The notes under the pieces were generated by a model. That model was not told the origin of the DNA. It saw only the letters and a program-made list of their open reading frames with translations, and did no database searches. From positions 35,919 through 59,229 of the forward strand of contig DBTU01000005.1 of NCBI GenBank assembly GCA_002307215.1: a DNA stretch of 23,311 nucleotides, read 5' to 3'. A program made the translations under genes and the position numbers. Below are positions 1 to 7,761 of the stretch, one piece after another (the first letter of the stretch is position 1; each line of letters opens with the position of its first letter). The DNA comes from Lachnoclostridium sp. UBA1308. GTDB lineage: Bacteria; Bacillota; Clostridia; Lachnospirales; Lachnospiraceae.

Positions 1-123
1 CAATATTTTGCAGACATCTTCTTTTTGATTATCATGTTTTCATATTTCATATTTAGATTTCTTCTTATTTTCATATTTCCTTTTATATAAAATGTAATGG
101 CCAATATTACAAAAATTGAACAG

Positions 124-151
124 TAACAGTAATGTGTAATTATGTCGATAT
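124..151 (+). promoter_or_regulatory. Candidate sigma-D (sigma-28) promoter of the chemoreceptor gene
   Basis: GTCGATAT at 144-151 closely matches the -10 of Bacillus/Clostridia motility sigma factor promoters (GCCGATAT). A weak TAAC at 124-127 lies 16 nt upstream, against a TAAA consensus at about 15 nt. Chemoreceptors are often in the sigma-D regulon, which favours the reading. An overlapping TATAAT at 151-156 could instead serve the housekeeping sigma factor, but I see no good -35 for it. Confidence 0.35.
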
Positions 152-185
152 ATAATGGTAATAAGATTAAATAGGAGGATGTCAT

Positions 186-1925
186 ATGGCCATTTTGAGA
201 AACATGAAGGTTGCACAGAAATTATTATTGTTAATTATTCCAACAGTATTGATAACAATAGTATTTCTGGTTCTACTAAGTTACCAGACCCATCATATCA
301 GCAATATGGAAAAAGAAGCTTACTATGATACAGTTTATAAAGATTCTGCATTAATTTTAAATGCTGACCGTGACATATATCAGGCATCAATTGCTGAGAG
401 AACCTTAGTTCTTTCGGGAAGTACATTGGACGGCGAAGCAAAAGAAGCATTACTTACGGATTACAGTGAGAATTACAATCAGGTTATCGACAGAGTTAAC
501 GAGGCAATGCAAAATCTGCAAAAGAATGCAACACTTTATAAGGAATTTAAAGAGAAAGAAAATCAGGTAACGTTATCTGATTTGAATGACTCATTCACAT
601 CAGGCATGCAAGAATGGCTGGCGGCCTATGACCCAAGTACAGGAAAGGGAGACTACGATCAGAAAAATGTAATATTTGAGGTGACGAGAAATGATTTAAA
701 TACAATGACAGATCTATTGGATCAATATGGAGCCTATATAACAGATAAGACCGAAAAAGAAATCTCTAATTCGATTATTATGCTAATCATTTTGATTTCG
801 ATAGTGGTGATTATCATCTCATTAATTACAGGTTATGTAATTATGTATCTAAAGAAGAATATTCAAATGATTACACGGGATATGAATTCATTATCAGAAA
901 ATGATTTATCCTTCCAGCCGCACTCGACCAGAAGCAAGGATGAGTTGGGAATATTGGCTAATGCCATCTCCACCTTGGTCTATTCGCTTCGCGGGATTAT
1001 TACTGATTTATCCCAAACATCAAACAAACTGTCAAATTCCTCGAAATCGATGCAATCAAGCTCCGAAGAAGTTACTTCTTCCATGAACGAGATAGCCAAA
1101 ACAGCAGGAGATATTGCTGAAGGGGCATTAAATCAGGCAGAAGATGTGCAACAGCTAGTACAGGAATTGCAAAAGTTAGGAGAAGCAATCGATACCAGTT
1201 CGCAGAGTTCCAAGAGATTATCCAATTCCAGCGAGCTTATTCGAAAGGCAATTAATGAGGGCATAGATACAGTTAATCAACTGGAGGAAATCACAAAGAA
1301 GAATCAATGTGCATTTGAGTCTATATTTACAACAATTGATGCAACCAGTATGAATGCAGGTAAGATTGGAGAAGCAAGCTCTATGATTGCAAGTATTACT
1401 AATCAAACAAAGCTGTTGGCATTAAATGCTTCTATCGAGGCAGCTCGTGCCGGTGAATCGGGTAAAGGGTTCGCAGTAGTCGCCGATGAAATCCGGAGAT
1501 TATCAGAACAGTCCAGTCATTCCACAATGATGATTGACCAGATGCTTGGGGAGCTTATGGATGATATCAAAAAAGCCAGCGAACAGAGCGACCAGGTTAG
1601 GGAAGCTGTTAAAATACAAACCTCCAGCGTTGGAGAAACCAAAGATAAATATACGGAGATTGCAAGCGCTATTAATGATATAAGAGGAGAAATAGGAACA
1701 CTTGATACGGCTTCCGGTAAAATGGTACAAAGCAAGGTTGCTGTTTCGGATTTTGGAGCAAATGTATCAGCTGTTTCCGAAGAGAATGCGGCTAGCACTG
1801 AGGAAACATCAGCTGCTTCCGAGGAGGTTCTTGCTTCTATGACCACGATTCATCAGATTGGACAGGAAATTGATGAACTCGTCACCGATATGAAGGAGCT
1901 GATAGATAAGTTTAAGATTGAATAA
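186..1925 (+). CDS. Methyl-accepting chemotaxis protein
   Basis: Transmembrane chemoreceptor of 579 residues that would signal to the CheA/CheW complex. The first membrane segment is at about residues 12-33, followed by an extracellular, mostly helical sensor region of about 160 residues and a second membrane segment at about 196-221. A HAMP linker (about 222-273) and a long cytoplasmic coiled coil come next. The signalling tip is clear at about residues 416-440, with SIEAARAGESGKGFAVVADE, the near-invariant hairpin of this family. Glutamine/glutamate-rich stretches on either side are the likely methylation helices. The start is set by AGGAGG about 6 nt upstream. No C-terminal CheR-docking pentapeptide is visible. 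The ligand cannot be read from the sequence; the sensor looks like a four-helix-bundle type. No other chemotaxis genes lie nearby, as is usual for dispersed receptors. Confidence 0.95.
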   Translation: MAILRNMKVAQKLLLLIIPTVLITIVFLVLLSYQTHHISNMEKEAYYDTVYKDSALILNADRDIYQASIAERTLVLSGSTLDGEAKEALLTDYSENYNQVIDRVNEAMQNLQKNATLYKEFKEKENQVTLSDLNDSFTSGMQEWLAAYDPSTGKGDYDQKNVIFEVTRNDLNTMTDLLDQYGAYITDKTEKEISNSIIMLIILISIVVIIISLITGYVIMYLKKNIQMITRDMNSLSENDLSFQPHSTRSKDELGILANAISTLVYSLRGIITDLSQTSNKLSNSSKSMQSSSEEVTSSMNEIAKTAGDIAEGALNQAEDVQQLVQELQKLGEAIDTSSQSSKRLSNSSELIRKAINEGIDTVNQLEEITKKNQCAFESIFTTIDATSMNAGKIGEASSMIASITNQTKLLALNASIEAARAGESGKGFAVVADEIRRLSEQSSHSTMMIDQMLGELMDDIKKASEQSDQVREAVKIQTSSVGETKDKYTEIASAINDIRGEIGTLDTASGKMVQSKVAVSDFGANVSAVSEENAASTEETSAASEEVLASMTTIHQIGQEIDELVTDMKELIDKFKIE

Positions 1926-2037
1926 AGGATTTTATATGGTAGTTATTTATTAATTCCCATAAATTACAAGGTGCATTCCCTACAAGATAATGTATAATAT
2001 GTATGTAACATATTTAATAAATATGTAACAATTGATT

Positions 2038-2063
2038 TGACAGATTGAAGGTTCGGTCTGTCA
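2038..2063 (+). promoter_or_regulatory. Small inverted repeat just upstream of the NlpC/P60 gene
   Basis: TGACAGA (2038-2044) and TCTGTCA (2057-2063) form a perfect 7-bp inverted repeat with a 12-nt loop, 20 nt before the start codon. It has no U-tract, so it is not a terminator. It may be an operator or a leader hairpin. A TATAAT at 1993-1998 is the likeliest -10 for the gene, but its -35 is poor. The dyad CATATTT/AAATATG lies between them at 2009-2025. Confidence 0.3.
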
Positions 2064-2082
2064 GACTACATATGGAGGTATC

Positions 2083-3279
2083 ATGATAAAAATACATATG
2101 CTTGCAGGTTTTTTATTAATAGGCACAATAATACTTTCGGGAAACGATAGGGTTGCTTTTGCGGCAGAGGATACTGTTTCAGGAATGGATGTACAGGTTA
2201 ACGGAGAACCGATTGCGGGAATTGATCTTGCTTTGGATAATTTTTTTCAGAACGCGAATAACGCAGATAAAACAATAAAGGAGTACCTCGCTTCGAATGA
2301 TGAATCCGAATTTGATAATTTGGCATTTGCACAAGCTGAGAATTATGTAAATATTAGAAGTGAAGCCAATGAGAATGGAGAAATTCTCGGTAAATTGTAC
2401 AATAATTCAGCTGCTACAATCATATCAAAAAAGGATGATTGGTACGAGATTACATCCGGATCGGTGAAGGGTTTCATTAAAGCGGATTATCTGGTTGTAG
2501 GAGATGAAGCGGTTACGCTTGCAAAGACGATTGGAAACAAAGTGGCTACCGTGACTACGACGACCTTAAAGGTTAGGGAAAAGGCATCACTAGATGCAGA
2601 AGTACTGACACTTATACCCGAGGGCGATGAATTTAAGGTTAACAAGGAAAAGAACGGCTGGGTTAGGATATCCCTAGGGAAAAAGGAATATGGATATGTT
2701 TCTGGGGATTATGTGAAAATCCAAATGCAATATGAAGAAGCCGTGTCCATTGAAGAAGAGCAGGAACGGTTACGGGAAGAGGCGGCTGCAGTGGCTGCTT
2801 TGGACAATAATCAAAGCAACGCTTCCTTGAAAGCTACATTAAGCAGTTCATCAGACAATAACATTATACGTTCCGAGGATACTAATGCAACGGAGGATAC
2901 AAGCGTCAGTTCGTCCGACTTAGGAAGCCGGATTGCGGCATATGCTGTTAATTTCGTTGGAAATCCGTATGTCTGGGGAGGTACCAGCCTCACAAATGGC
3001 GCTGATTGTTCCGGATTTACCCAATCGGTATTTGCCCACTTTGGAATCAGTATTTCGAGAACATCAAGAACGCAGGCGAATGGGGGAGTCAGAGTATCTC
3101 TTGACGATCTTAAAAAGGGAGATCTCATTTTCTATACTAATAACGGTACAGTTAATCATGTGGCTATGTATATCGGAAATGGTAATGTAATTAGTGCCAG
3201 CAGCCCATCCACGGGGATTAGAATTACAAGCTATAATTACAGGCAGCCTTACAAGGCAGTTAGATATATCAATGAATAG
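2083..3279 (+). CDS. Secreted SH3-domain NlpC/P60 peptidoglycan hydrolase
   Basis: Exported wall enzyme of 398 residues. An N-terminal signal peptide (hydrophobic core about residues 7-20, cleavage probably near AFA-AED at about 28) is followed by two bacterial SH3 repeats at about 84-137 and 155-213, both starting with the typical VNIR/LKVR strand. A Glu/Ala-rich coiled linker covers about 222-246. The C-terminal NlpC/P60 cysteine peptidase domain runs from about 283 to the end. Visible catalytic residues are Cys309 in GADCSGF and His359 in VNHVAMYIGNG. The position normally held by a third polar residue, usually His in IHAS, is Ser371 in VISAS. The family cuts D-Glu-diamino-acid bonds in peptide stems and works in cell separation or wall turnover. 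AGGAGG-like GGAGG 7 nt upstream sets the start. The stop codon lies inside the first unit of the tandem repeat that follows. Confidence 0.93.
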   Translation: MIKIHMLAGFLLIGTIILSGNDRVAFAAEDTVSGMDVQVNGEPIAGIDLALDNFFQNANNADKTIKEYLASNDESEFDNLAFAQAENYVNIRSEANENGEILGKLYNNSAATIISKKDDWYEITSGSVKGFIKADYLVVGDEAVTLAKTIGNKVATVTTTTLKVREKASLDAEVLTLIPEGDEFKVNKEKNGWVRISLGKKEYGYVSGDYVKIQMQYEEAVSIEEEQERLREEAAAVAALDNNQSNASLKATLSSSSDNNIIRSEDTNATEDTSVSSSDLGSRIAAYAVNFVGNPYVWGGTSLTNGADCSGFTQSVFAHFGISISRTSRTQANGGVRVSLDDLKKGDLIFYTNNGTVNHVAMYIGNGNVISASSPSTGIRITSYNYRQPYKAVRYINE

Positions 3280-3357
3280 ATTCGATGAATAGACTCAATG
3301 AATAGACTCAATGAATGGACTCAATGAATAGTTTCAGTAAATAGATTCAATAAAAAG
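3267..3357 (+). repeat. 13-bp tandem repeat, about 7 units, spanning the NlpC/P60 stop codon
   Basis: Head-to-tail 13-nt units with consensus ACTCAATGAATAG start at 3267, 3280, 3293, 3306, 3319, 3332 and 3345. The central three (3293-3331) are almost identical; the outer units drift. Unit 1 contains the last codons and TAG stop of the hydrolase gene. Unit 7 (ATTCAATAAAAAG) also forms the base of the terminator stem. The unit is not a multiple of three, so this is not a coding repeat. Slippage is the likely origin. Confidence 0.85.
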
Positions 3358-3405
3358 GCTGATGAAAAATCGTATCCGATTTTCATCAGCTCTTTTTATT
3401 GAATC
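3344..3405. terminator. Long bidirectional intrinsic terminator between convergent genes
   Basis: The two arms 3344-3372 and about 3377-3405 are near-perfect reverse complements. The core is GCTGATGAAAAATCG against CGATTTTCATCAGC, and it is extended by an A-tract paired with a T-tract and by GATTCAA/TTGAATC. The T-run on each strand lets it terminate both the hydrolase transcript and the opposing decarboxylase operon. Confidence 0.9.
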
Positions 3406-3422
3406 TAAGATATTGATATGAA

Positions 3423-3578
3423 TTATTCCTCGGAATCATCATGCTTCTTCAAGGAAGGTAAGTTGGTTATCTTTGTAAGTAGCACAACAATGCCGGTTAA
3501 TATCAGAATAACCACGAAGATAGAAAGCATTCCTTTTCCCATTATTTCTAATGAATACATTACATTCTGCCAATACAT
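3423..3578 (-). CDS. OadG-like small membrane subunit of the sodium-pumping decarboxylase
   Basis: A 51-residue reading frame directly downstream of the OadB gene: 17 nt separate the OadB stop from this ATG, and AAAGGAG sits about 5-11 nt before it. The product starts MYWQNVMYSLEIMGKGM, followed by one hydrophobic helix (about residues 18-36) and a short charged tail ending KKHDDSEE. Size, topology (one N-terminal membrane helix, acidic tail) and position match the gamma/delta (OadG/MmdD) subunits that assemble decarboxylase complexes, although similarity in such small proteins is weak. It is shorter than typical OadG (about 80 residues) and lacks the His-rich or Ala/Pro-rich tail of some relatives. 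The function is inferred from context; the gene itself is well supported by its ribosome-binding site and tight coupling. Confidence 0.75.
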   Translation of the reverse strand: MYWQNVMYSLEIMGKGMLSIFVVILILTGIVVLLTKITNLPSLKKHDDSEE

Positions 3579-3595
3579 ATTGTTACTCCTTTCAA

Positions 3596-4744
3596 TTATC
3601 CGATATTTTTAAGAATTTGGCTTACAATATTAATAACTACACCACCTGCTACAACGGAACCGATCTGACCTGCTACATTAGCACTGATAGCATGCATAAG
3701 AAGGTGGTTTGTGGGGTCTTCCTTAATACCCATTTTTTGAATAACACGGGCAGACATAGGAAATGCAGAAATACCAGCAGCGCCGACCATGGGATTGATT
3801 TTCTTCTTCAGGAACAGGTTCAGTAACTTGGCAAACATTACACCACCGATGGTGTCGAATACAAAGGCAAATAAGCCTAACAGCATAATCAATAAGGTAT
3901 CTGTTTTGACAAATACATCTGCCTTCATACTAAAAGCAATCGTAATACCAAGCAGTAATGTAATCAGATTAGCAAGAGAGTTCTGTGCGGTATCGGATAA
4001 GCTCCCAAGAACACCGCATTCTCTGATTAAATTACCAAACATTAAGAAACCAACTAACGCTACCGATTGAGGAGCAATACAGCCTGCGATGAAGGTAACA
4101 ACGACGGGGAAGATTAATCTTGTCAGTTTGGTTACGGATTTAGGATTGTAATCCATACGAATTAAGCGTTCTTTTTTTGTGGTTACCAGCTTAACCGCAA
4201 TGGGCTGTACAATCGGAACCAATGCCATATAAGAGTACGCGGCGACTGCAATCGCTCCCATATACTTGGAATGAAGAATCTGGGATACCAGGATTGAGGT
4301 GGGGCCGTCAGCAGCACCGATAATACCGATAGAGGCTGAATCATTTAATCCAAAGCCCAAAAGGGATGCAAGTAAAATGGTAAAGAAAATTCCAAACTGA
4401 GCAGCACCGCCGAATAAGAACATTTTTGGATTAGCAAGCAACGGACCGAAATCAATCATCGCCCCAATACCGATAAATAACAAGAGCGGTAAAGCTTCGG
4501 AAGATGAAATGGTGGTTTCGAAAAGCCATTGTATGATACCATGTGTTTCACCGACACCTGGAATTGTCTGATTCAGAACACCTGATAAGGGAAGGTTAAC
4601 CAAAATAGCACCAAAACCCATGGGAAGAAGCAAGGAAGGCTCAAAACCCCTGCCAATTGCGAGATAGATCAGTAAGGCACCGATTAAATACATGACACAT
4701 TGTTGCCAAGTAATCGACATGATACCTAACCATAAAAATTCCAT
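3596..4744 (-). CDS. oadB: Sodium ion-translocating decarboxylase, beta subunit
   Basis: Polytopic membrane protein of 382 residues, the usual size of OadB/MmdB/GcdB. These subunits decarboxylate carboxybiotin on the carrier and couple this to Na+ export. The hallmark GIIGAADGPTSI is present, with the key aspartate at residue 146. The C-terminal segment has GAAGISAFPMSARVIQ and the HAISANVAGQIGS motif also typical of the family. AGGAGGAC 8 nt before the ATG sets the start. The small OadG-like gene follows in the same operon. The sequence does not show whether the partner carboxyltransferase acts on oxaloacetate, methylmalonyl-CoA or glutaconyl-CoA, because no alpha subunit or biotin carrier lies in the window. 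The symbol therefore stands for the family, not a proven substrate. Confidence 0.93.
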   Translation of the reverse strand: MEFLWLGIMSITWQQCVMYLIGALLIYLAIGRGFEPSLLLPMGFGAILVNLPLSGVLNQTIPGVGETHGIIQWLFETTISSSEALPLLLFIGIGAMIDFGPLLANPKMFLFGGAAQFGIFFTILLASLLGFGLNDSASIGIIGAADGPTSILVSQILHSKYMGAIAVAAYSYMALVPIVQPIAVKLVTTKKERLIRMDYNPKSVTKLTRLIFPVVVTFIAGCIAPQSVALVGFLMFGNLIRECGVLGSLSDTAQNSLANLITLLLGITIAFSMKADVFVKTDTLLIMLLGLFAFVFDTIGGVMFAKLLNLFLKKKINPMVGAAGISAFPMSARVIQKMGIKEDPTNHLLMHAISANVAGQIGSVVAGGVVINIVSQILKNIG

Positions 4745-4836
4745 AAAAAAAGTCCTCCTTAGCGTAATTTGTCACTTTTATAATCATTTTTACTTACCGC
4801 ATAAAAAAGTATATAATCATTAATATCGAATTAAGA

Positions 4837-4865
4837 ATTATATACAACTTATATAAATATGGTAA
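4837..4865 (-). promoter_or_regulatory. Likely promoter of the oadB operon
   Basis: Read on the minus strand, TTACCA (4865-4860) and a perfect TATAAT (4842-4837) are spaced by 17 nt. This would give a leader of about 85 nt before the oadB start. The -35 matches consensus at four of six positions. The region is very A/T rich, so alternatives are possible. Confidence 0.45.
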
Positions 4866-4958
4866 TGGAATAATAAAATGACAAGTATGTGAAAGTGTTT
4901 TAATTGTAGCTTATTTTGCCCACATATGTCAATAAAATTCAAAAGATTCTATATGTGA

Positions 4959-4987
4959 TTGTCAACCCATGGAATCTGTTGTATAAT
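4959..4987 (+). promoter_or_regulatory. Promoter of the TPR lipoprotein-hflX operon
   Basis: TTGTCA (4959-4964), a 17-nt spacer and TATAAT (4982-4987) make a strong housekeeping promoter. Transcription would begin near 4994, leaving a leader of about 90 nt. Confidence 0.8.
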
Positions 4988-5082
4988 TATCCATAGACAC
5001 AATATATGGTACCGAAACGCTGATAAAATTAGGATTATCTCCAGATGCGGATATACTCCTTTCAGGAAATGAGGAACGTGAA

Positions 5083-6261
5083 ATGAGTAATAAGCTTCTT
5101 TCTCTTTTGATTCTTATCGTAATAACAGTTCTTACCGGCTGCGGTTCGGCAGATAATTATTATAAGGATGGAAGGAAAAACTTTGAGAGCGGTAACTACG
5201 AAGCTGCCGCCGATAAGTTCAGTAAAGCAATTTCTGCTAATCCGGATCGGGCCCAGTATTATATTGATTATGGTTTGACCTTAGCAGCACTAGGCAAATA
5301 TGAGGAAGCTCTGGCACAGTTAAACAAGGCTTATATTAATAAAGATATGTCAATTATCAGAAAGAATAATAAAAGAGCTCTCCGTGGCATGGGAATCACA
5401 TATTACCTTATGCAGGATTACGAAAATGCGGTGAAAGAATTTGACAGTGCACTCAAGATCGATGAATTAGCAAAGCTTGATGTGGATATATTGTATTACA
5501 TGGGCAGTTCCTACAGAGCAGTCGGTGATTATCAAATGGCTCTTGCAACCTATAATCAACTTCTAATAGAAGATGGAAGTAATGCTGCGGCATATGCGGA
5601 TAGAGCATATTGCTATCGTTGCATGGGAGAACCGGAGAAGAGTCAGAGTGATTATGACAGTGCTATTTCGCTGAAACCTAACAATTTCGAATATTATTTT
5701 GGAAAGTACGACCTTCTGACTGAGCAGGGAGATAATGACACCGCACAGAAGGTATTGCAAAAAGCTGCAGATATTAAGGTAGTAACCAAGGAAGACAAAT
5801 ATAATCTGGCAAAGCTTCATTTTTATCAGAACAGCTATGATACAGCGCTCACCGAACTGAAAGACAATGCGGATAAAGGCTTTAGCGAGGCAGATTACTA
5901 TATAGGTGAGATTTACCGAATTGATAAGGATTATACGAAAGCGGTTTATTATTATGAAAATTATATCAAGATCGGAGATATTCCGGCACCGAATGTATAT
6001 AATCAGATTGCTGTATGCTTGATAAAGACAGGTGAATATCAGAAGGCAATCGATTATCTGGAGATTGGAGCGACTTATCATGAGACGGGTACAACTAAGT
6101 TTTTCATGAAAAATGAGATTATTGCCTATGAAAAGCTGGGAGATTTTAAAACAGCAAATGATAAACTGACAACGTACCTGAAGAATTATCCGGGGGATGA
6201 TGCTGCTGTCAGGGAAGCAGAATTTATAGAAACCCGACTGATGGATGCCATAATACAATAA
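5083..6261 (+). CDS. TPR-repeat lipoprotein
   Basis: Membrane-anchored lipoprotein of 392 residues. A lipoprotein signal peptide ends in the lipobox LTGC with the lipidated Cys at residue 20. The rest is built of tetratricopeptide repeats. Recognisable units include YEAAADKFSKAISANPD, YEEALAQLNKAY, YENAVKEFDSALKI, YQMALATYNQLL, YTKAVYYYENYIKIG and YQKAIDYLEIGATYH, so most of the protein is a helical scaffold displayed on the outer face of the membrane. No enzymatic domain is visible. TPR lipoproteins of this kind usually mediate protein-protein contacts; the partner is unknown. GAGGA 8 nt before the ATG supports the start. HflX begins 31 nt after its stop, with no terminator between, so the two are probably co-transcribed. 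Confidence 0.9.
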   Translation: MSNKLLSLLILIVITVLTGCGSADNYYKDGRKNFESGNYEAAADKFSKAISANPDRAQYYIDYGLTLAALGKYEEALAQLNKAYINKDMSIIRKNNKRALRGMGITYYLMQDYENAVKEFDSALKIDELAKLDVDILYYMGSSYRAVGDYQMALATYNQLLIEDGSNAAAYADRAYCYRCMGEPEKSQSDYDSAISLKPNNFEYYFGKYDLLTEQGDNDTAQKVLQKAADIKVVTKEDKYNLAKLHFYQNSYDTALTELKDNADKGFSEADYYIGEIYRIDKDYTKAVYYYENYIKIGDIPAPNVYNQIAVCLIKTGEYQKAIDYLEIGATYHETGTTKFFMKNEIIAYEKLGDFKTANDKLTTYLKNYPGDDAAVREAEFIETRLMDAIIQ

Positions 6262-6292
6262 GGGCAACTCATGTGGAGGATTGGAGATTATT

Positions 6293-7537
6293 ATGTCACA
6301 GATGTATGATATTAAGGAAGTAGAAGAGCGGTTTGTACTGGTATCGGTTGCTTCATCTGAGAAGGATGATACGGTTCAGTCTCTTGATGAATTAGAGGAA
6401 CTTGCGGCTACGGCCGGTGCAGTAACAGTGGGAAAGATAATTCAGAACAGGGAAAGTGTTCATCCGGGTACTTATATTGGTAAGGGCAAGATAGATGAAG
6501 TAAAAGAATTGGCTGTAAGAATGAATGCAACCGGAGTGATTTGTGATGATGAACTTTCTCCGACGCAACTTAAAAATCTCGAAGGCGCTCTGCAGATGAA
6601 GGTATTAGACCGTACAGTTATTATTCTTGATATTTTTGCTAATAGAGCTTCCACCAGAGAAGGAAAGATACAGGTCGAATTGGCACAGCTGAGGTACCGT
6701 TCCTCGAGACTGATCGGACTTCGTAATTCCTTATCGAGACTCGGTGGCGGGATAGGCACCAGGGGACCGGGTGAGAAGAAGCTTGAGATGGATCGCCGTC
6801 TGATAAAAGATCGGATTACGCTGTTAAGACAGGAACTCGAGGACGTAAAACAAAACCGAGAAACCTCAAGAAATTTAAGAAGCAAGAGCCACGTTCCGGT
6901 AGTGGCAATCGTCGGATATACCAATGCAGGTAAATCCACACTATTGAACTATCTGACGAATGCAGGGGTATTAGAGGAAGATAAGCTGTTTGCAACACTG
7001 GATCCTACGACGAGAAATCTTACTCTGGTGAGCGGACAGCAAATTCTGATTACCGATACAGTAGGGTTTATCAGAAAGCTCCCACATCATTTAATTGAAG
7101 CATTTCAAAGTACGTTGGAGGAAGCAAAGTATTCGGATATCATATTACATGTTGTGGACAGCGCGAACACTGATGTAGATCGGCAGATGCATATTGTATA
7201 TGAAACACTGAATAACCTTGGGATTTCGGATAAGATTATCATAACGGCTTTTAATAAACAAGATAGGCCTGAAGCTGAGAAGACGATCAAGGATTTTAAG
7301 GCAGATCATACAGTAAAGATATCAGCTAAGACAGGTATGGATGTTGATAAGTTGTTGGAGCTGATCGAGAAGACGTTGAATGAGCGTAAGATTCTGGTGG
7401 AGAAAGTATTTTCCTATCAGGATGCCGGTAAAATTCAAGTGATTCGAAAATTCGGACAACTCCTGGAAGAAGAATATCAGCAGGAGGGCATTTATGTAAA
7501 GGCTTATGTACCTAAGGATGTTTTTCAGAGCCTTTGA
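6293..7537 (+). CDS. hflX: GTPase HflX
   Basis: Ribosome-associated GTPase of 414 residues. In other bacteria HflX binds the 50S subunit and splits stalled or heat-damaged ribosomes. The N-terminal HflX domain leads into the conserved Gly-rich GGGIGTRGPGEKKLE segment. The G domain shows G1 GYTNAGKST (208-216), G3 DTVGF (255-259) and G4 NKQD (321-324), and a short C-terminal domain follows. I chose ATG at 6293. The frame could open at a TTG at 6281, but that codon is one base after GGAGGA, too close for initiation, whereas ATG 6293 sits 12 nt after GGAGGA and 6 nt after a second GGAG. It lies downstream of the TPR lipoprotein gene and is followed by an intrinsic terminator. Confidence 0.97.
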   Translation: MSQMYDIKEVEERFVLVSVASSEKDDTVQSLDELEELAATAGAVTVGKIIQNRESVHPGTYIGKGKIDEVKELAVRMNATGVICDDELSPTQLKNLEGALQMKVLDRTVIILDIFANRASTREGKIQVELAQLRYRSSRLIGLRNSLSRLGGGIGTRGPGEKKLEMDRRLIKDRITLLRQELEDVKQNRETSRNLRSKSHVPVVAIVGYTNAGKSTLLNYLTNAGVLEEDKLFATLDPTTRNLTLVSGQQILITDTVGFIRKLPHHLIEAFQSTLEEAKYSDIILHVVDSANTDVDRQMHIVYETLNNLGISDKIIITAFNKQDRPEAEKTIKDFKADHTVKISAKTGMDVDKLLELIEKTLNERKILVEKVFSYQDAGKIQVIRKFGQLLEEEYQQEGIYVKAYVPKDVFQSL

Positions 7538-7553
7538 TTACTACTTAAACCAC

Positions 7554-7573
7554 CCGATAAACCCATTTATCGG
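7554..7573. other. Perfect 8-bp hairpin downstream of hflX
   Basis: CCGATAAA (7554-7561) and TTTATCGG (7566-7573) pair perfectly around a 4-nt loop, 16 nt after the hflX stop. No U-run follows, so it may be a 3'-end stabilising hairpin that works with the terminator about 40 nt further on. Confidence 0.5.
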
Positions 7574-7614
7574 CAACTTTGAATAAAAACTTAATAGGCC
7601 TTAATGACTAATTA

Positions 7615-7666
7615 AATACTAGATATGGTATGAGACAAAAAAATAACTCATATATCTAGTATTTTA
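7615..7666 (+). terminator. Intrinsic terminator after hflX
   Basis: AATACTAGATAT...ATGAG pairs with CTCAT...ATATCTAGTATT, with a small bulge and an A-rich loop, and runs into TTTT. The right end nearly abuts the nrdD promoter -35. Confidence 0.7.
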
Positions 7667-7669
7667 TAA

Positions 7670-7698
7670 TTGACTAACTTGGAGTTTTCTGGTATTAT
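7670..7698 (+). promoter_or_regulatory. Promoter of nrdD
   Basis: TTGACT (7670-7675), a 17-nt spacer and TATTAT (7693-7698) lie 64 nt before the nrdD start. I looked for the paired NrdR boxes common upstream of ribonucleotide reductase genes and found no convincing match. Confidence 0.75.
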
Positions 7699-7761
7699 TG
7701 ATACATGAAGTTATATTAAGTTTTATGACATAGCGAATTACGGGAAGGGAGTCAGCTACAT

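Larger units (their letters stand above)
4745..5082. other. Intergenic region between divergent operons
   Basis: This 338-bp A/T-rich gap carries divergent promoters: one for oadB (minus strand, about 4837-4865) and one for the TPR lipoprotein (plus strand, 4959-4987). An inverted repeat CACATAT (4921-4927) / ATATGTG (4951-4957) lies just upstream of the plus-strand -35 and could be an operator. I see no gene or known riboswitch here. Confidence 0.6.

Noticed and set aside
3267..3357. CRISPR array
   Set aside because: The units are 13 nt, directly adjacent and without spacers, so this is a simple tandem repeat.
3418..4070. Plus-strand open frames opposite the oadB/oadG genes
   Set aside because: They are antisense shadows of two well-supported minus-strand genes and lack ribosome-binding sites or domain signals.
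5563..6267. 234-codon frame on the minus strand opposite the TPR lipoprotein
   Set aside because: The length comes from codon bias on the opposite strand; the Ile/Cys-rich translation has no recognisable domain and no ribosome-binding site.
7538..7761. NrdR boxes or a cobalamin riboswitch upstream of nrdD
   Set aside because: No paired 16-bp NrdR-like sites and no B12-box were found; the region is explained by a terminator and a promoter.
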